DNA of 64,000 nucleotides from Sporodiniella umbellata. Its lineage: Eukaryota; Mucoromycota; Mucoromycetes; Mucorales; Rhizopodaceae. How positions within the stretch are numbered: the stretch's first letter is position 1; the number at the start of each line of letters is the position of its first letter. Made by a program: the position numbers and the translations under genes. Location: the NCBI GenBank assembly GCA_025677835.1, contig JAIXMR010000057.1:99248-163247 (forward strand), read 5' to 3'. Positions 54,107-64,000 of this stretch are shown piece after piece. The notes beneath the pieces were generated by a model, which saw nothing but the letters and a program-made list of their open reading frames with translations, was not told where the DNA came from and made no database searches.

Positions 54107-57100
54107 TTACCATTGCCGTTGATAGGGATTGACAGGAACAAGATGAGGGGGTTGAGATATCATATGCGGGTTAGTCCAGCCCAAAGAATTATCTTGCATG
54201 ATAGGCTCTGAAATGCTTTGAGCAAACATTTGATGATCTGCCAAGGCCCTCTCTTCTTTGACGCGTTTTCTTCGTTGGTAAACCTTGAAGACGGCCACTG
54301 TGGCTGCTGCATATACCGCGACACCTACTGAAACACAGATACCGATCAAAGCTGCTTTTGAAAGTCCCCCGCCTGTTGTAGTGTTGCCCTGACCGTCCTT
54401 CATGCTCTGCTGATGGGTGGTGTCTGCTGAAGTGGATACCGCCTGACTTACGAAATAAGAGGGGTCAACCAAAGTAGCCAGCTGGCCGTTCGCATTGGAA
54501 TACAGCAAAGACTGTCGATCCTTGACCATGTTTTGAAGCTCGGTTACTTTATCGGTAGGGATGGCCATCGATACCACCACACCGCTGTTCATCCCATCTC
54601 GCTTCTTTCTTAATCCACTCACACTGGCTCCAGTAATCGTCACTACAATCACATCGTCCGTAGTCATATTCAAAGTTCGACTGATATAAACCGGGAGCTC
54701 TTGCACAAATTCCGCTGTCAGTAAGGCGTCTTGCACCATCTGAGCATAAGAAAGCTGGGTGAACTTCATCTTCACATACGAGCTTGTACCTAACAATAAA
54801 TACATCAGTCTCTATCCTCCCTTTTCTTTTCAAGAGCTTCTCACTTGGAATAATCGCGTCTACATTGGGGGCAATGTATTCAGGAATACTTTCTTCTGAC
54901 TTGCCCTTACTACTCGTCGCCGCTGCGCTGCTACTCACACTTGTACTGTCTAAAGAACTAGCCGTCTGAGTCGTCTTGCCACTGGTTTCAGTAGCTGTCG
55001 GGATCGAATACGTAAATCCCTTCAACCAAGAAAGTGTTTGGTAATGGTATGTTGAGGTAGCTACAAAATTGGTATGTGTTGGGGTCGTTGTCGTCGTCGT
55101 CGTTGTCGTCGTCGTTGTTGTTGTAGTCGTTGTTGTTGTAGTCGTTGTTGTTGTTGTCGTCGTCGTTGTATGCTTTGCTGACTTGGTGGTTGTCTCGGTA
55201 TCACTTGTCGTTGTAGTACTTGGTTCACTCGAGGTTGGTTCGCCACTTGAAGTAGTAGTGATTGTAGGCTCCTCTTGAGAAGTAGTTGTCGTCGTTTCAG
55301 TTGGTGTGTTACTGCTAGTGGTGGCAGTAGGCTCAACAGTGGTTTCCGTAGACTTGGAACTGGTGACATCAGTAGTGGTAGAACCAGCAGTAGCGGTTTC
55401 CGTAGCTTTGGAACTGGTAGCGTCTGTAGTGGCAGTAGGCTCAACAGTGGTTTCCGTAGACTTGGAGCTGGTGACATCAGTAGTGGTAGAACCAGCAGTA
55501 GTGGTTTCCGTAGCTTTGGAACTGGTAGCGTCTGTAGTGGCAGTAGACTTAACAGTAGTGGTTTCCGTAGCCTTGGAACTGGTAGCGTCTGTAGTGGTAG
55601 AGCTAGCAGTAGTGGTTTCCGTAGCCTTGGAACTGGTAGCGTCTGTAGTGGCAGTAGACTCACTTGTCCTTGTTGAAAAGGTCGAGCTCATGCCTCTATC
55701 AGTTGTTGTAGACGTAGGCTCATCTGCTTTGGTGGTAGAAGCACTTGAAGTCGCTGATCTACTGCTGATTGTAGTAGCTGACGTAGGCTCGCTTGAAGTC
55801 GAAACATGAGTGGTTGCTTCACTAGTTGAGGTGGAAACACCTTTTGATTGACTGCTAGCACCAGTAGTAGAAGATTCTGCTGTGGTTTTTGTCACTAGAG
55901 TGGGCTCTACTGTAGGTTTGGTGCTCGTTTTACTATAATCACTACTGGTTGTGGTGGTTATAGTGGGACTTTCTGTTGGTTTGGTGCTCGGTTTTGCAGT
56001 CTCACCAGTGGAGATTTCTGAGGTAGTAGTGGTAACAGGAAGAGGCAGAATAACATCTGAAGTGGTAGTAGGAATACCTCTGTCTGTAGTGGAGCTTGTC
56101 TTGGTACCGCTTGTAGGCTCAATGCTTGTTCTAGAACCCGTGGGCTCGTGTGTTGTCTTCGTGCTACCTGAAGTGGTGAAACCTTCTGAGCTTGACTTTT
56201 TTGTATTAGTTGATGTAGGGTCGGTTGTACCAGTAATAATGGAGCGGGTGCCTGTTGGAGTAGCAGTACTCTTGGTAGTGTCCGTAGAAACTGTTGAAAA
56301 ACCTCTGTCTGAGGTGCTAGCAGTTGTCTTTGTATACCCTTTACTGCTTGTGGATGTTATTATCTCTGTAGAGTCTTTGCTACTTGTTGTCTCGGTTTCT
56401 TTAATAGAAGCAGTTGTCTTGGTAGGTTTCTCACTATCAGTGGTCACTGTCTCTTTGTCTGAAGTGGTAGTCTTGGTAAGTGTTTCACTTTGTGTGGTAG
56501 TAGCCGTTCCTTTATGAAGAGTACTAGCTGATGTAGCAGTAGGAATTCCTCTGTCAGAAGTCTCAGTGGTAGTTTCTTTTTGTGTAGTTACAGTAGCAGT
56601 AGTAACAGTCAAATGGTGAGACGTGGTTGTTAAAGAAGGCTCTTTACTGGTAGATGTAACACCACTGGTTGTAGCGATACTAATAGAACGGTCTTTGCTT
56701 GTTGTAGTGATGGTAGTTGTAAACTTTTCAGTCGTTGTAGACTTGTGAGTAGTTGTAGGTTCCTCAGTCGCTGTAGACTTGTGAGTAATAGTAGGTTCTT
56801 CTGTAGTTGTAGACTTGTGAGTAATAGTAGGTTCTTCTGTAGTTGTAGACTTGTGAGTAGTAGTAGGCTTCTCAGTAGTTGTAGACTTTTCAGTCGTTGT
56901 AGACTTGTGAGTAGTAGTAGGTTCTTCTGTAGTAGTAGACTTGTGAGTAGTAGTAGGTTCTTCTGTAGTTGTAGACTTGTGAGTAGTTGTAGGCTTCTCA
57001 GTAGTTGTAGGCTTTTCGGTCGTTGTAGGCTTTTCAGTAGTTGTAGACTTGTGAGTAGTTGTAGGCTTCTCAGTAGTTGTAGGCTTCTCAGTAGTTGTAG

Positions 57101-58072
57101 ACTTGTGAGTAGCGGTAGGCTTTTCAGTCGTTGTAGACTTGTGAGTAGTAGTAGGTTCTTCTGTAGTTGTAGACTTGTGAGTAGTAGTAGGCTCCTCAGT
57201 TGTAGTAGGTTTCTCAGTAGTTGTAGACTTGTGAGTAGTGGTAGGCTTCTCAGTCGCTGTAGACTTGTGAGTAGCGGTAGGCTTCTCAGTCGTTGTAGAC
57301 TTATGAGTAGTAGTAGGTTCTTCTGTAGTTGTAGACTTGTGAGTAGTTGTAGGCTTCTCAGTCGTTGTAGGCTTATGAGTAGCTGTGGTTTTCTCAGCAG
57401 TGTTAGACTTCTCAGTCTGTGTTGACTTGTGAGTTGTGGTAGATTCCTCAGCGGTCGTTGGCTTGTGAGTAGTTGTATGCTCCTCTGTAGTTGCAGATTT
57501 ATGAAAAGTTGTAGATTTTTCAGTAGTCGTTGGCTTGTGAGTAGTGGTATGCTCCTCTGTAGCTGTAGATTTATGAAAAGTTGTAGATTTTTCAGTAGTC
57601 GTTGGCTTGTGAGTAGTGGTATGCTTCTCGGTGGTTGTGCGCTTCTCAGCGGCTGTGGACTTATGAGTAGTAGAAGCCTCCTCCGTAGTTGAAGATTTGT
57701 GAGTGGTCGTGTGTTTCTCGGTAGTCGTTGGCTTGCGAGTGGTAACAGACTTCTCGGTGGCTGTAGATTTATGAGTAGTTTTTGAAGACTTCTCAGTGGT
57801 CGTCGACTTATGCGTTGTAGTCTTTTCGGGTTTTTCTGTGACGGTCTTTGTTGTCTTTTTTTCAGCTGATGAAAGATGTTCCTGAAAACAAAAAAGATTA
57901 ATTATATTTAAATTTGATGATCAGGTCACAAAAAGAAAAGTGAATAACCTACTTTTACATCGACTGATTCAGCACGCTTTGCGTGAGCATCAACGAATTG
58001 AATGCAGGCAGAGGCAATGAGAACAATCAGCAACAAGCGAAAGAAACAGATATTTATTTTCCTTTTTGACAT
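54107..58072 (-). CDS. Mucin-like secreted/membrane glycoprotein with Thr-rich tandem repeats
   Basis: Three exons on the minus strand, 57953-58072, 54845-57881 and 54107-54789, with introns of 71 and 55 nt; the product is about 1279 aa. The signal peptide is KRKINICFFRLLLIVLIA followed by SACIQFVDA. Residues 40-930 are almost only Thr, Ser, Pro, Glu and Lys: an N-terminal array of TTTHKS/TTEKP units, then a SKATETTT array and a run of more than 30 Thr. A folded-looking domain follows (SYAQMVQDALL, LNMTTDDVIVVTI), then a TM helix (SKAALIGICVSVGVAVYAAA), a KVYQRRKRVK stop-transfer and an 80-residue tail. It resembles Msb2/Hkr1-type sensory mucins in plan, but I see no orthology. Confidence 0.85.
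55080..55165. repeat. Trinucleotide (GTY)n array coding poly-Thr
   Basis: A run of GTC and GTT units (plus strand) encodes more than 30 consecutive Thr on the minus strand. Mixed codons suggest some age or a repair history, but replication slippage is the likely origin. Confidence 0.85.
55300..55680. repeat. Tandem array of 57-60-nt units in the mucin gene
   Basis: Six or so units are recognisable, each coding roughly TTDATSSKATETTTA with small changes (V/A, A/S, AGS or EPT inserts). The units are highly similar at DNA level, which points to recent expansion. Confidence 0.8.
56690..57880. repeat. Tandem array of TTTHKS/TTEKP units in the mucin gene
   Basis: About 1.2 kb of near-tandem repeats in 18-36-nt steps. 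They code TTTHKS, TTTEKP and TTTEEP modules in varying order. The array length is probably polymorphic between strains. Confidence 0.85.
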
Positions 58073-59151
58073 ATAAATGACATAAAGTAGACTTTAGTAC
58101 AAAGAGAACAAAAGCAGAGTTGTTTTTAAAAAAAGAAGGGAATGGGGGTTTGAAAGGCTAGAAAAAAGAAAGAGTGGAAGAGAAAGAGATGGAATCGAAA
58201 AAAAAAAAAAAATATAGTAGAGATATAATAAACGAAAAATATGAAATTTACACAATAAAGATTTTAGGTAACACAGTCCTCATTAAGGGCGCACAATACA
58301 AAGAAGGACCTCATTCACGTTTTTTTCTGAATTCTTTGTTCCAAAAAGAACACAGTGCATCCAATTGAACGTGACACTTTTGTTTTCTATAAGGAAAGTA
58401 AGAAATAAATAGATATACTAAGCACAGAAAAAATAACCTTGCTTACTCTTGCATGCTGAGTTCAGTTGGTTGATTACATACTGATCGTCTCCGACCAATG
58501 TCTTATTATCGCTAACTTTGAGTACGCGTTTAGGCTCTGTTTTATGAGGGAAAAAAAAGCCTAAAATTGGGTGATTATCGCCAGCGGTGTGCGAGTGTGG
58601 AGTTTCTTTTTTTTTTTTTGCAACTTCCTATTTTTGGCCCCTCGCCTCCCCCAATTGGACTCTGAATAAACTATTAATTAATTTGGATTGATACTTCATG
58701 CTTGTTTTTTTTTTTATTATCGTCGTTATTTATCTTTATTTGCTTCTTTCGAGGTTTTTTTTGTTTTGTTTTTTTGGATTTCTACGAAAAAGAGTAAGGA
58801 AAAGTCAATAGAAAACCAAATGGAAAAAAAGAAACGCGTGTTTTCTTTGGCAAACATGTGTAAAATTTGAGCTTTTTTGTAGCTGCTTCTTTTAAAGGTT
58901 GAACGAAATAATTGCTTGACTGGACTGACACTACTGACTCCTTAAAAAAAAAAAAAAAAAAGAGGCAAATGCTACGCTCCATATCGAAAGTCTAGACTGA
59001 TTGAACAAATAGGCAATTCTTCTTTTTTCTCCTTTGATTTCTAAATTCTACTGGGACTAACTTTCTTTTTTAGGCAATTTTCGATGGGGATATTTTTTCT
59101 AAAAAAAAAAACGCCACAGCAAAATCTGTTTACTTTATTAAAGTGGGGTAT
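58073..59151. other. Spacer with A/T runs
   Basis: About 1.1 kb. It includes an A-run near 58200-58213, T runs near 58607-58619 and an A tract near 58943-58961. The open frames at 58174-58368 and 58688-58870 are A/T-driven. No gene is supported. Confidence 0.5.
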
Positions 59152-61092
59152 TTAAAGACATTCTTGAGTTTCAACTCTTTGAGCCGCCAAAAGGCATTCG
59201 TGTGGCCAATCGACAACAAAAAAGATAATAAAGAACTCGACCACAGCCTTGATAACATTACTGAGAACAAAACCAGACCAAACACCCTCCAGCCCCCATC
59301 CACAAACATGTGTTAGATATAGACCAAAAGGCAGACCGACTATATAATAAGACACTAGATTTAAGAATGCCACCATTTTCTGCTTCCCCAGACTATTGAG
59401 TGTGTACGAAAATGTGATACCAATACCCTTTGTTATATAAAAGAAAGAAATCAATGGGGTATTCCTACAAAACCATGACTACCACTTACCATTGTCAGGT
59501 GACAAACACTCACAACTCTCAACAGTTTGGCTGTGAGATCTATGACTTCTTGATCTTTACTAAAATGAGATGCAATTGTTTGACGGAATAAATAGATAGA
59601 CACTGCATTGAAAAGGGTCAAGGTAACACTTGTACAAGAGGACAGGATCACACAGGCCTTACTCTTATGCGGCTTCTGAGCGCCAAGAAGGTGGCCTAGT
59701 CGTACAGCCATTCCTGTAGATAAACCACTACATAAAAGCCTTTTTAGTATACGTGCATGTATTTCTGTGTTTGAAACCTACGAAGGTACCATTAATAGTA
59801 AAGTATTAATACTTAGTATAATCGATTGAGAAGCTAAACTTGTTGGACCAAGAACCCCTGTCAATAAGGCACAAACTTCGAAAGCCCAGTCGGTAGACAT
59901 ACTTAGCATACCAGGAATACCTGTTATGTTGTTATCGTTAGATAAAAAGTCAAATAAACACAGCAAGCTTTACCGAGCTTTAAGAATTCCCCCCATTTAC
60001 GAAAAGCTTCATAAGTTGAATCCGGCCAAAACTGTCTAAAATATCTCGAGTTGTATAAATAGATTAGATAGAATACAAGAAATGAAGAAGAAACGACAAG
60101 GTAGTGAATAGCCGCACCCACATAAGCCAGCTTGAGGTAAATTAGGAAAAAGTAGTTGGATGCGATATTAAGAGGAAATAAAAGAAAGACAAGATACATG
60201 GTAATCTTCATCTCGCCTAGACATCGAGAGCCATTAGTTTTAGACAATAACAATATAGGGAATATAATTACCGATGGATTGTAAAAACTTTCGAATGGTT
60301 GTATTGGCATAATTGATATAAACAATCGGAATACAAATCCAAATATAATTAGAAGCCATTTTAGCCAACTCTTTGTCTTGGCCCATGGATAGTAGAATAA
60401 ACTCTGAATTCATCCTATTTTGATAAAATATCAGCCTATGACCTTTTTTTTTTTTTTTTTTTTCTTTTGTTTACCAGATAATAGTAACCATAGTAGCAAA
60501 CACAAACATAACTAATAGCCCCCTTTGAAGAATGGCTCCAATAGTGTGAGGATTGTTTGCGCTAGTAAACGCCTGCGAAACAAGAGTTTCAATAGCTATA
60601 GAAACACAAGATAATAAGATAGAGATAGAAAAAGGTGAGCATAGGCTATTTTTTATTACCTGTCAAAAGACCAGAACCTATCGATATACCAGCGACAGTA
60701 ATAAATAAATGGCCAAGACTAGCTATAGCCATATCTTTTTTTTTTAAAAAAAAAAAATAGAAATTTTGTATAGAATAATAACGTAATGATTAAGCAAAAA
60801 AAAAAAAAAAAAAGCGGGTAAAACCAAGCAATTTGTGTTTACCTCGAGAATCGGTTTTACCCAAGAACCAGACATCCCAAACTCGGTTTCCCACACCCAT
60901 CAAAAAAGTCAAGATCAAAGGTAGACCGTATTGAAATATGATCATCAGCTCGTCCAGTATATCTAAAGAAGTTTCTTCCTCTATCATTGACCTTTCAGTT
61001 ACTAGACCATACTTAGTTGTCTCGGAGATTTCTTCATTTTTTTCCCCTTTATTTTGAAGCAACCAGTTCACTTCTTCATCTTTGGGTATCAT
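59152..61092 (-). CDS. MATE family efflux transporter
   Basis: Eight exons on the minus strand: 60843-61092, 60660-60734, 60475-60595, 60272-60414, 59974-60216, 59782-59920, 59490-59727 and 59152-59427. Phases agree throughout; the product is 494 aa. A polar N-terminus precedes twelve hydrophobic helices. Family marks are LPLILTFLMGVGNRVWDVWFL (shown in part as LPLILTFLMG), TAIETLVSQAF, IPGMLSMSTDWAFEVCALL and STGMAVRLGHLLGA. MATE proteins export drugs or metabolites by H+/Na+ antiport, at the plasma or vacuolar membrane. Introns include a T tract near 60442-60464 and A-rich patches near 60755-60767. The substrate is unknown. Confidence 0.93.
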
Positions 61093-63600
61093 ATTTTTGT
61101 AATATATAAGAGGGGTAATCGAATCATTTATCTTTCCTTTGTATGCTTGTCTTAATATAACAGAATTAGGTGTAAAAGAAAGAAAGAAAAAATAAACAAA
61201 ACTTTTGAATATTTTATACCTGAATTTTTTTTTTTTTTTGGAAAATACAGGTCAAAAGGATAAAACGGAATGATCTTTAAATTACGATAAATCGCGTGCT
61301 AAGTACAAGAATAGTGAGAGAACAATAACTGTTTCAAACAAGACTTGATTAGGAGGATTCACAAAACCGTTATGTGTATAAATTTTGTTTATCACTAAAA
61401 AGCGCTCTTTTAAAAACAAGTTTGGAATAACACGTACAAAAACTGTCTGCCATCTTTTGGTTTATACACCAAACGTAGATTCACTTGAAATTAAAGATAA
61501 AATGGTGTACAAGAAAAGTCAAACAGCGAACCAAAAGTTTTCATATGAAAGAACACATAGTCTGTAGGTTTGTTTCAAGATAGGTGTTTGAAATTGACAG
61601 TGGATACAAATGAAACGATAAAGGATGTGGTAAGCCATTTGCGGACAAAATATCCTGTGCGTATCAGGTCAGGCGGAAACAGCCCGGAAAATAAAAACGA
61701 AAATCGGCAAGTCAGTGCTGAAGTCTAGAGCAAAGTAATGACGATCCTAAAAAAAATTGGAAGCGGAGTAGGGCCTGCTGTAAGAAGATTGATTAAACTT
61801 GTAAGTAGTAAAGCTAAACAAACATGAATCTGAAGGCTAATAAGACAGTAGTACACTATAGAAAGGAAACTTTTAAATCTTTGTTTACTTCTCAAAATTG
61901 ATAATAAGAGGAGGGACCCAAGTAGCGCTCGAGCTAAAAAAACAAAACAAAACAAAACGAAAAATATATGGAACTAACGAGTGTCAGACTATTTTTTAAA
62001 GAGCCATTTTACTGAGCCAATTTTTTTATAGAAATTTGTTTACTATGGCTGATAAACTCTCGTAATTTTGCGTACGTGTGAATAAGTATGTTACATAAAG
62101 CAAAGTACAAACGGTTTTACATGAATTAGATTTTAGCTTGTGTGAAGAAAAGCGCCGCAAAAGATAGAAGTAGTAGTGCCGTACAAAGCGGAGACAATAT
62201 TTGTTGAAAACAAGACTAAAAGTCTATATCTATGGTAAAAAGAAAACAAAAACAAATACAAAAATAAAGCGAAGGGCATCAACAAGAAGAAAAAGAAAAA
62301 AACTAAACCTTTGTTTTTAGCTTGTGAATCTGAATAGGTTTATGGTCTGTGAGCAGCAGACAAACGATAGCCTATGTCGGCTTTTTTTTTACATAGTATG
62401 AACCATGTTCAAAATTGAGCCTTAATGCTTAAGGCCCATAGCAAATCGATTGTTTAGTGGATGCGCTTTGGTTTCAAAAACAATAGTAATATAGAAGACA
62501 ATAAGCGTAAAGAAAAACACAACTTTTTCTCTTTTTTTTTTTTTAAGGAAAACATTCATGTTTGACAGATATTGATGAGTTCAAAACGTCAATACATTAC
62601 CACCGAAAACTCGCTTTAGATAAGACTAGGCATGCTTTTATACATCTTAAAGTTTTTTGTTACGAATGCTTGACTATCAAAACACTCAATTCTGTTTAGA
62701 CGTATACGCGTTGAACGTCTTATTGTACTTTTTTAAGTGTAGGCAAAGTTTTAGTGCTCTTCAGTTCTTATCATGCATAAAAAACATGCAATGGAAGGGG
62801 TCGCATCGTAGGTAGCATCTCTAGACTATGTGTAACAAAACAGTATTCTGGATACAGTTCAATATTTACTGCAAATTGCTTATAGCATGCATAGAATGAG
62901 TATATGGGCTTAGTCTAAATATGGAGATACCTGCACAGTTTTTGGATTTTCAGATGTGCAAAGATTTATTTGGCATACCTTTTTGAGTTTCTTTTTAACT
63001 GATCAATAAGAACACTTTTTAGTTGCTTACAAATGTCCTTTATACTTTTTGTCTTTACAGAAACGATACATGTTTAAATAGTGATAACGATATACATACA
63101 AAAATCGAACCAAAATCTTCTATACGGAGCACAATATGAAACAAAGGAAGCAGTTTTTCCTTTCGACCTTTAGAGAAACTGTACCCACCAATAATATGAC
63201 CGAATTTATCCAAAAAGAAAAAAAAAAAAAGAACTTTAAATGAGCGGTACTTGTCGTGCATACAAGAACGTCATAAAACTTGGGAAAAAAAAAAAAAAAT
63301 TACACTCCCGAATTTATGCAATAAAACAAGTTGAGGTAAAGACAACACAGTACTTGTATAAATCAAGCTAATTTTTGTCGAGTGGAATAAAACTCAGAGC
63401 ATGTGAGATCAGCACTGAAAGGCAAACTAGAAACTGTACGTCGAGTTTTCTTCCTTTGTATATACGTTTCAAATTTGAATTAACCGTATTTTGTTTATTT
63501 TTTCGTATAAAGTACTTTGGAATAAAATTACCCAACTTTTTTTTATTTGGCTGCAGTGTTTAGAAAAAAAAAAAAAAATAGATGTAAAGTACGAAGCAAC
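61093..63600. other. Long spacer with simple repeats
   Basis: About 2.5 kb. It includes A/T runs, an AAAAC/AAACA-type repeat near 61937-61960 and near 62238-62268, and T runs near 61229-61240 and 62530-62543. No coding signal with family resemblance is seen. The open frames at 61385-61567 and 61725-61955 are AT-driven. Confidence 0.5.
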
Positions 63601-64000
63601 TTAATTTCTTATCGAACGTCTTGCTTTGACGGCTTCTCCCAGATAGAAAAGCATCTTTTCTGTTGTTTCAAAGTCAACACAAGCATCTGTAATAGAGACG
63701 CCGTATTTCAGATCGTTATGATTTTTATCCGTAAGCGCTTGCTTGCCTTCGCAAATATTTGACTCAATCATGACGCCCACTAGAGCATCATCACCAGCTG
63801 CGATTTGCTTGCCTAGATCCAGACAGACTTTGGGCTGGTTTCGATGATCTTTGAGCGAATTTCCATGTGAGCAATCAATCATGACGTTGGCCCTTACGCC
63901 TGCTTTTTCCATGGCCAGACGTGTGTTTTCTACATGTGTTTTAGTATAGTTGGGTCCACTGCTTGATCCACGTAAGATGGTGTGACAATCTGTATTGCCC
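63601..64000 (-). CDS. DAHP synthase, class I (ARO3/ARO4-like), 3' part
   Basis: The C-terminal 132 residues are visible; the gene continues past the end of the window. Segments include GNTDCHTILRGSSSGPNY, VMIDCSHGNSLKDHRNQPKV, GVMIESNICEGKQALTD and YGVSITDACVDFETTEKML. This is the shikimate-pathway entry enzyme 3-deoxy-D-arabino-heptulosonate 7-phosphate synthase, which joins PEP and erythrose-4-phosphate. The metal ligands His and Glu of the barrel (SHGNS and MIESN) are present. The regulatory N-terminus, which decides Phe or Tyr inhibition, is outside the window. The stop codon is TAA 63601-63603. Confidence 0.95.
   Translation of the reverse strand, partial: GNTDCHTILRGSSSGPNYTKTHVENTRLAMEKAGVRANVMIDCSHGNSLKDHRNQPKVCLDLGKQIAAGDDALVGVMIESNICEGKQALTDKNHNDLKYGVSITDACVDFETTEKMLFYLGEAVKARRSIRN

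Noticed and set aside
1..64000. tRNA, rRNA, CRISPR arrays, prophage or bacterial operons
   Set aside because: I looked for T-loop-like tRNA motifs and evenly spaced direct repeats and found none. The only tandem repeats are coding mucin arrays and simple repeats.

Overview
The window is a 64 kb piece of a nuclear genome from an early-diverging fungus, most likely a Mucoromycota (Mucorales-type) species. The evidence is AT-rich DNA, dense short GT-AG introns (nearly all 41-80 nt), genes packed on both strands, many homopolymer A/T tracts, fungal-type gene content, and a decayed Tc1/IS630-like transposase of the kind common in these fungi. No tRNA, rRNA, CRISPR array, operon or bacterial feature was seen. 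Most genes are split into several small exons. The exon coordinates given here were assembled by hand from splice sites, reading-frame phase and protein-family fit, and no search was run.

Layout. 0-8 kb: the 3' part of a coiled-coil (kinesin-like) gene, a BMT5-type rRNA methyltransferase, a second coiled-coil protein, and a GATA+PHD zinc-finger regulator. 8-13.6 kb: gene-poor DNA with a broken DDE transposase. 13.6-19.4 kb: a compact cluster of small housekeeping genes: BolA, a ribosomal-L1-domain (UTP30/CIC1-like) protein, RNA polymerase subunit RPB8, a rhodanese/YCH1-like phosphatase, one or two tiny membrane proteins, and an STK16/Env7-like kinase. 20.4-27.1 kb: two tandem MFS transporter genes separated by about 2.9 kb of empty DNA. 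They share a nearly identical patch of about 690 bp, and the second copy carries an in-frame stop.

27.5-36.5 kb: a VPS18-like gene that lacks the N-terminal beta-propeller, a ricin-type beta-trefoil lectin, PDX1/SNZ vitamin B6 synthase, a transmembrane pseudokinase, an F-box protein and a small membrane protein. 37.5-47.5 kb: a TGL2-like lipase, an EHD-type dynamin-like ATPase, YIPF6, the 2-oxoadipate dehydrogenase E1 (DHTKD1) and a DnaJ-X chaperone. 48.7-58.1 kb: a small membrane protein, a coiled-coil protein with a glutaredoxin-like C-terminus, a uridine kinase/UPRT-like fusion, and a very large mucin-like membrane protein. 59-64 kb: a MATE transporter, a 2.5 kb spacer, and the 3' end of DAHP synthase running off the window.

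The genes do not form one pathway. A loose theme is the endomembrane system (VPS18, EHD, YIPF6, STK16-like kinase, transporters). I did not find a clear new multi-gene system. The most unusual items are the propeller-less VPS18, the converted MFS pair, the pseudokinase membrane protein, the mucin-like protein, the coiled-coil/glutaredoxin fusion, a 13-nt microexon, and homopolymers of 28-38 nt sitting inside coding-gene introns.
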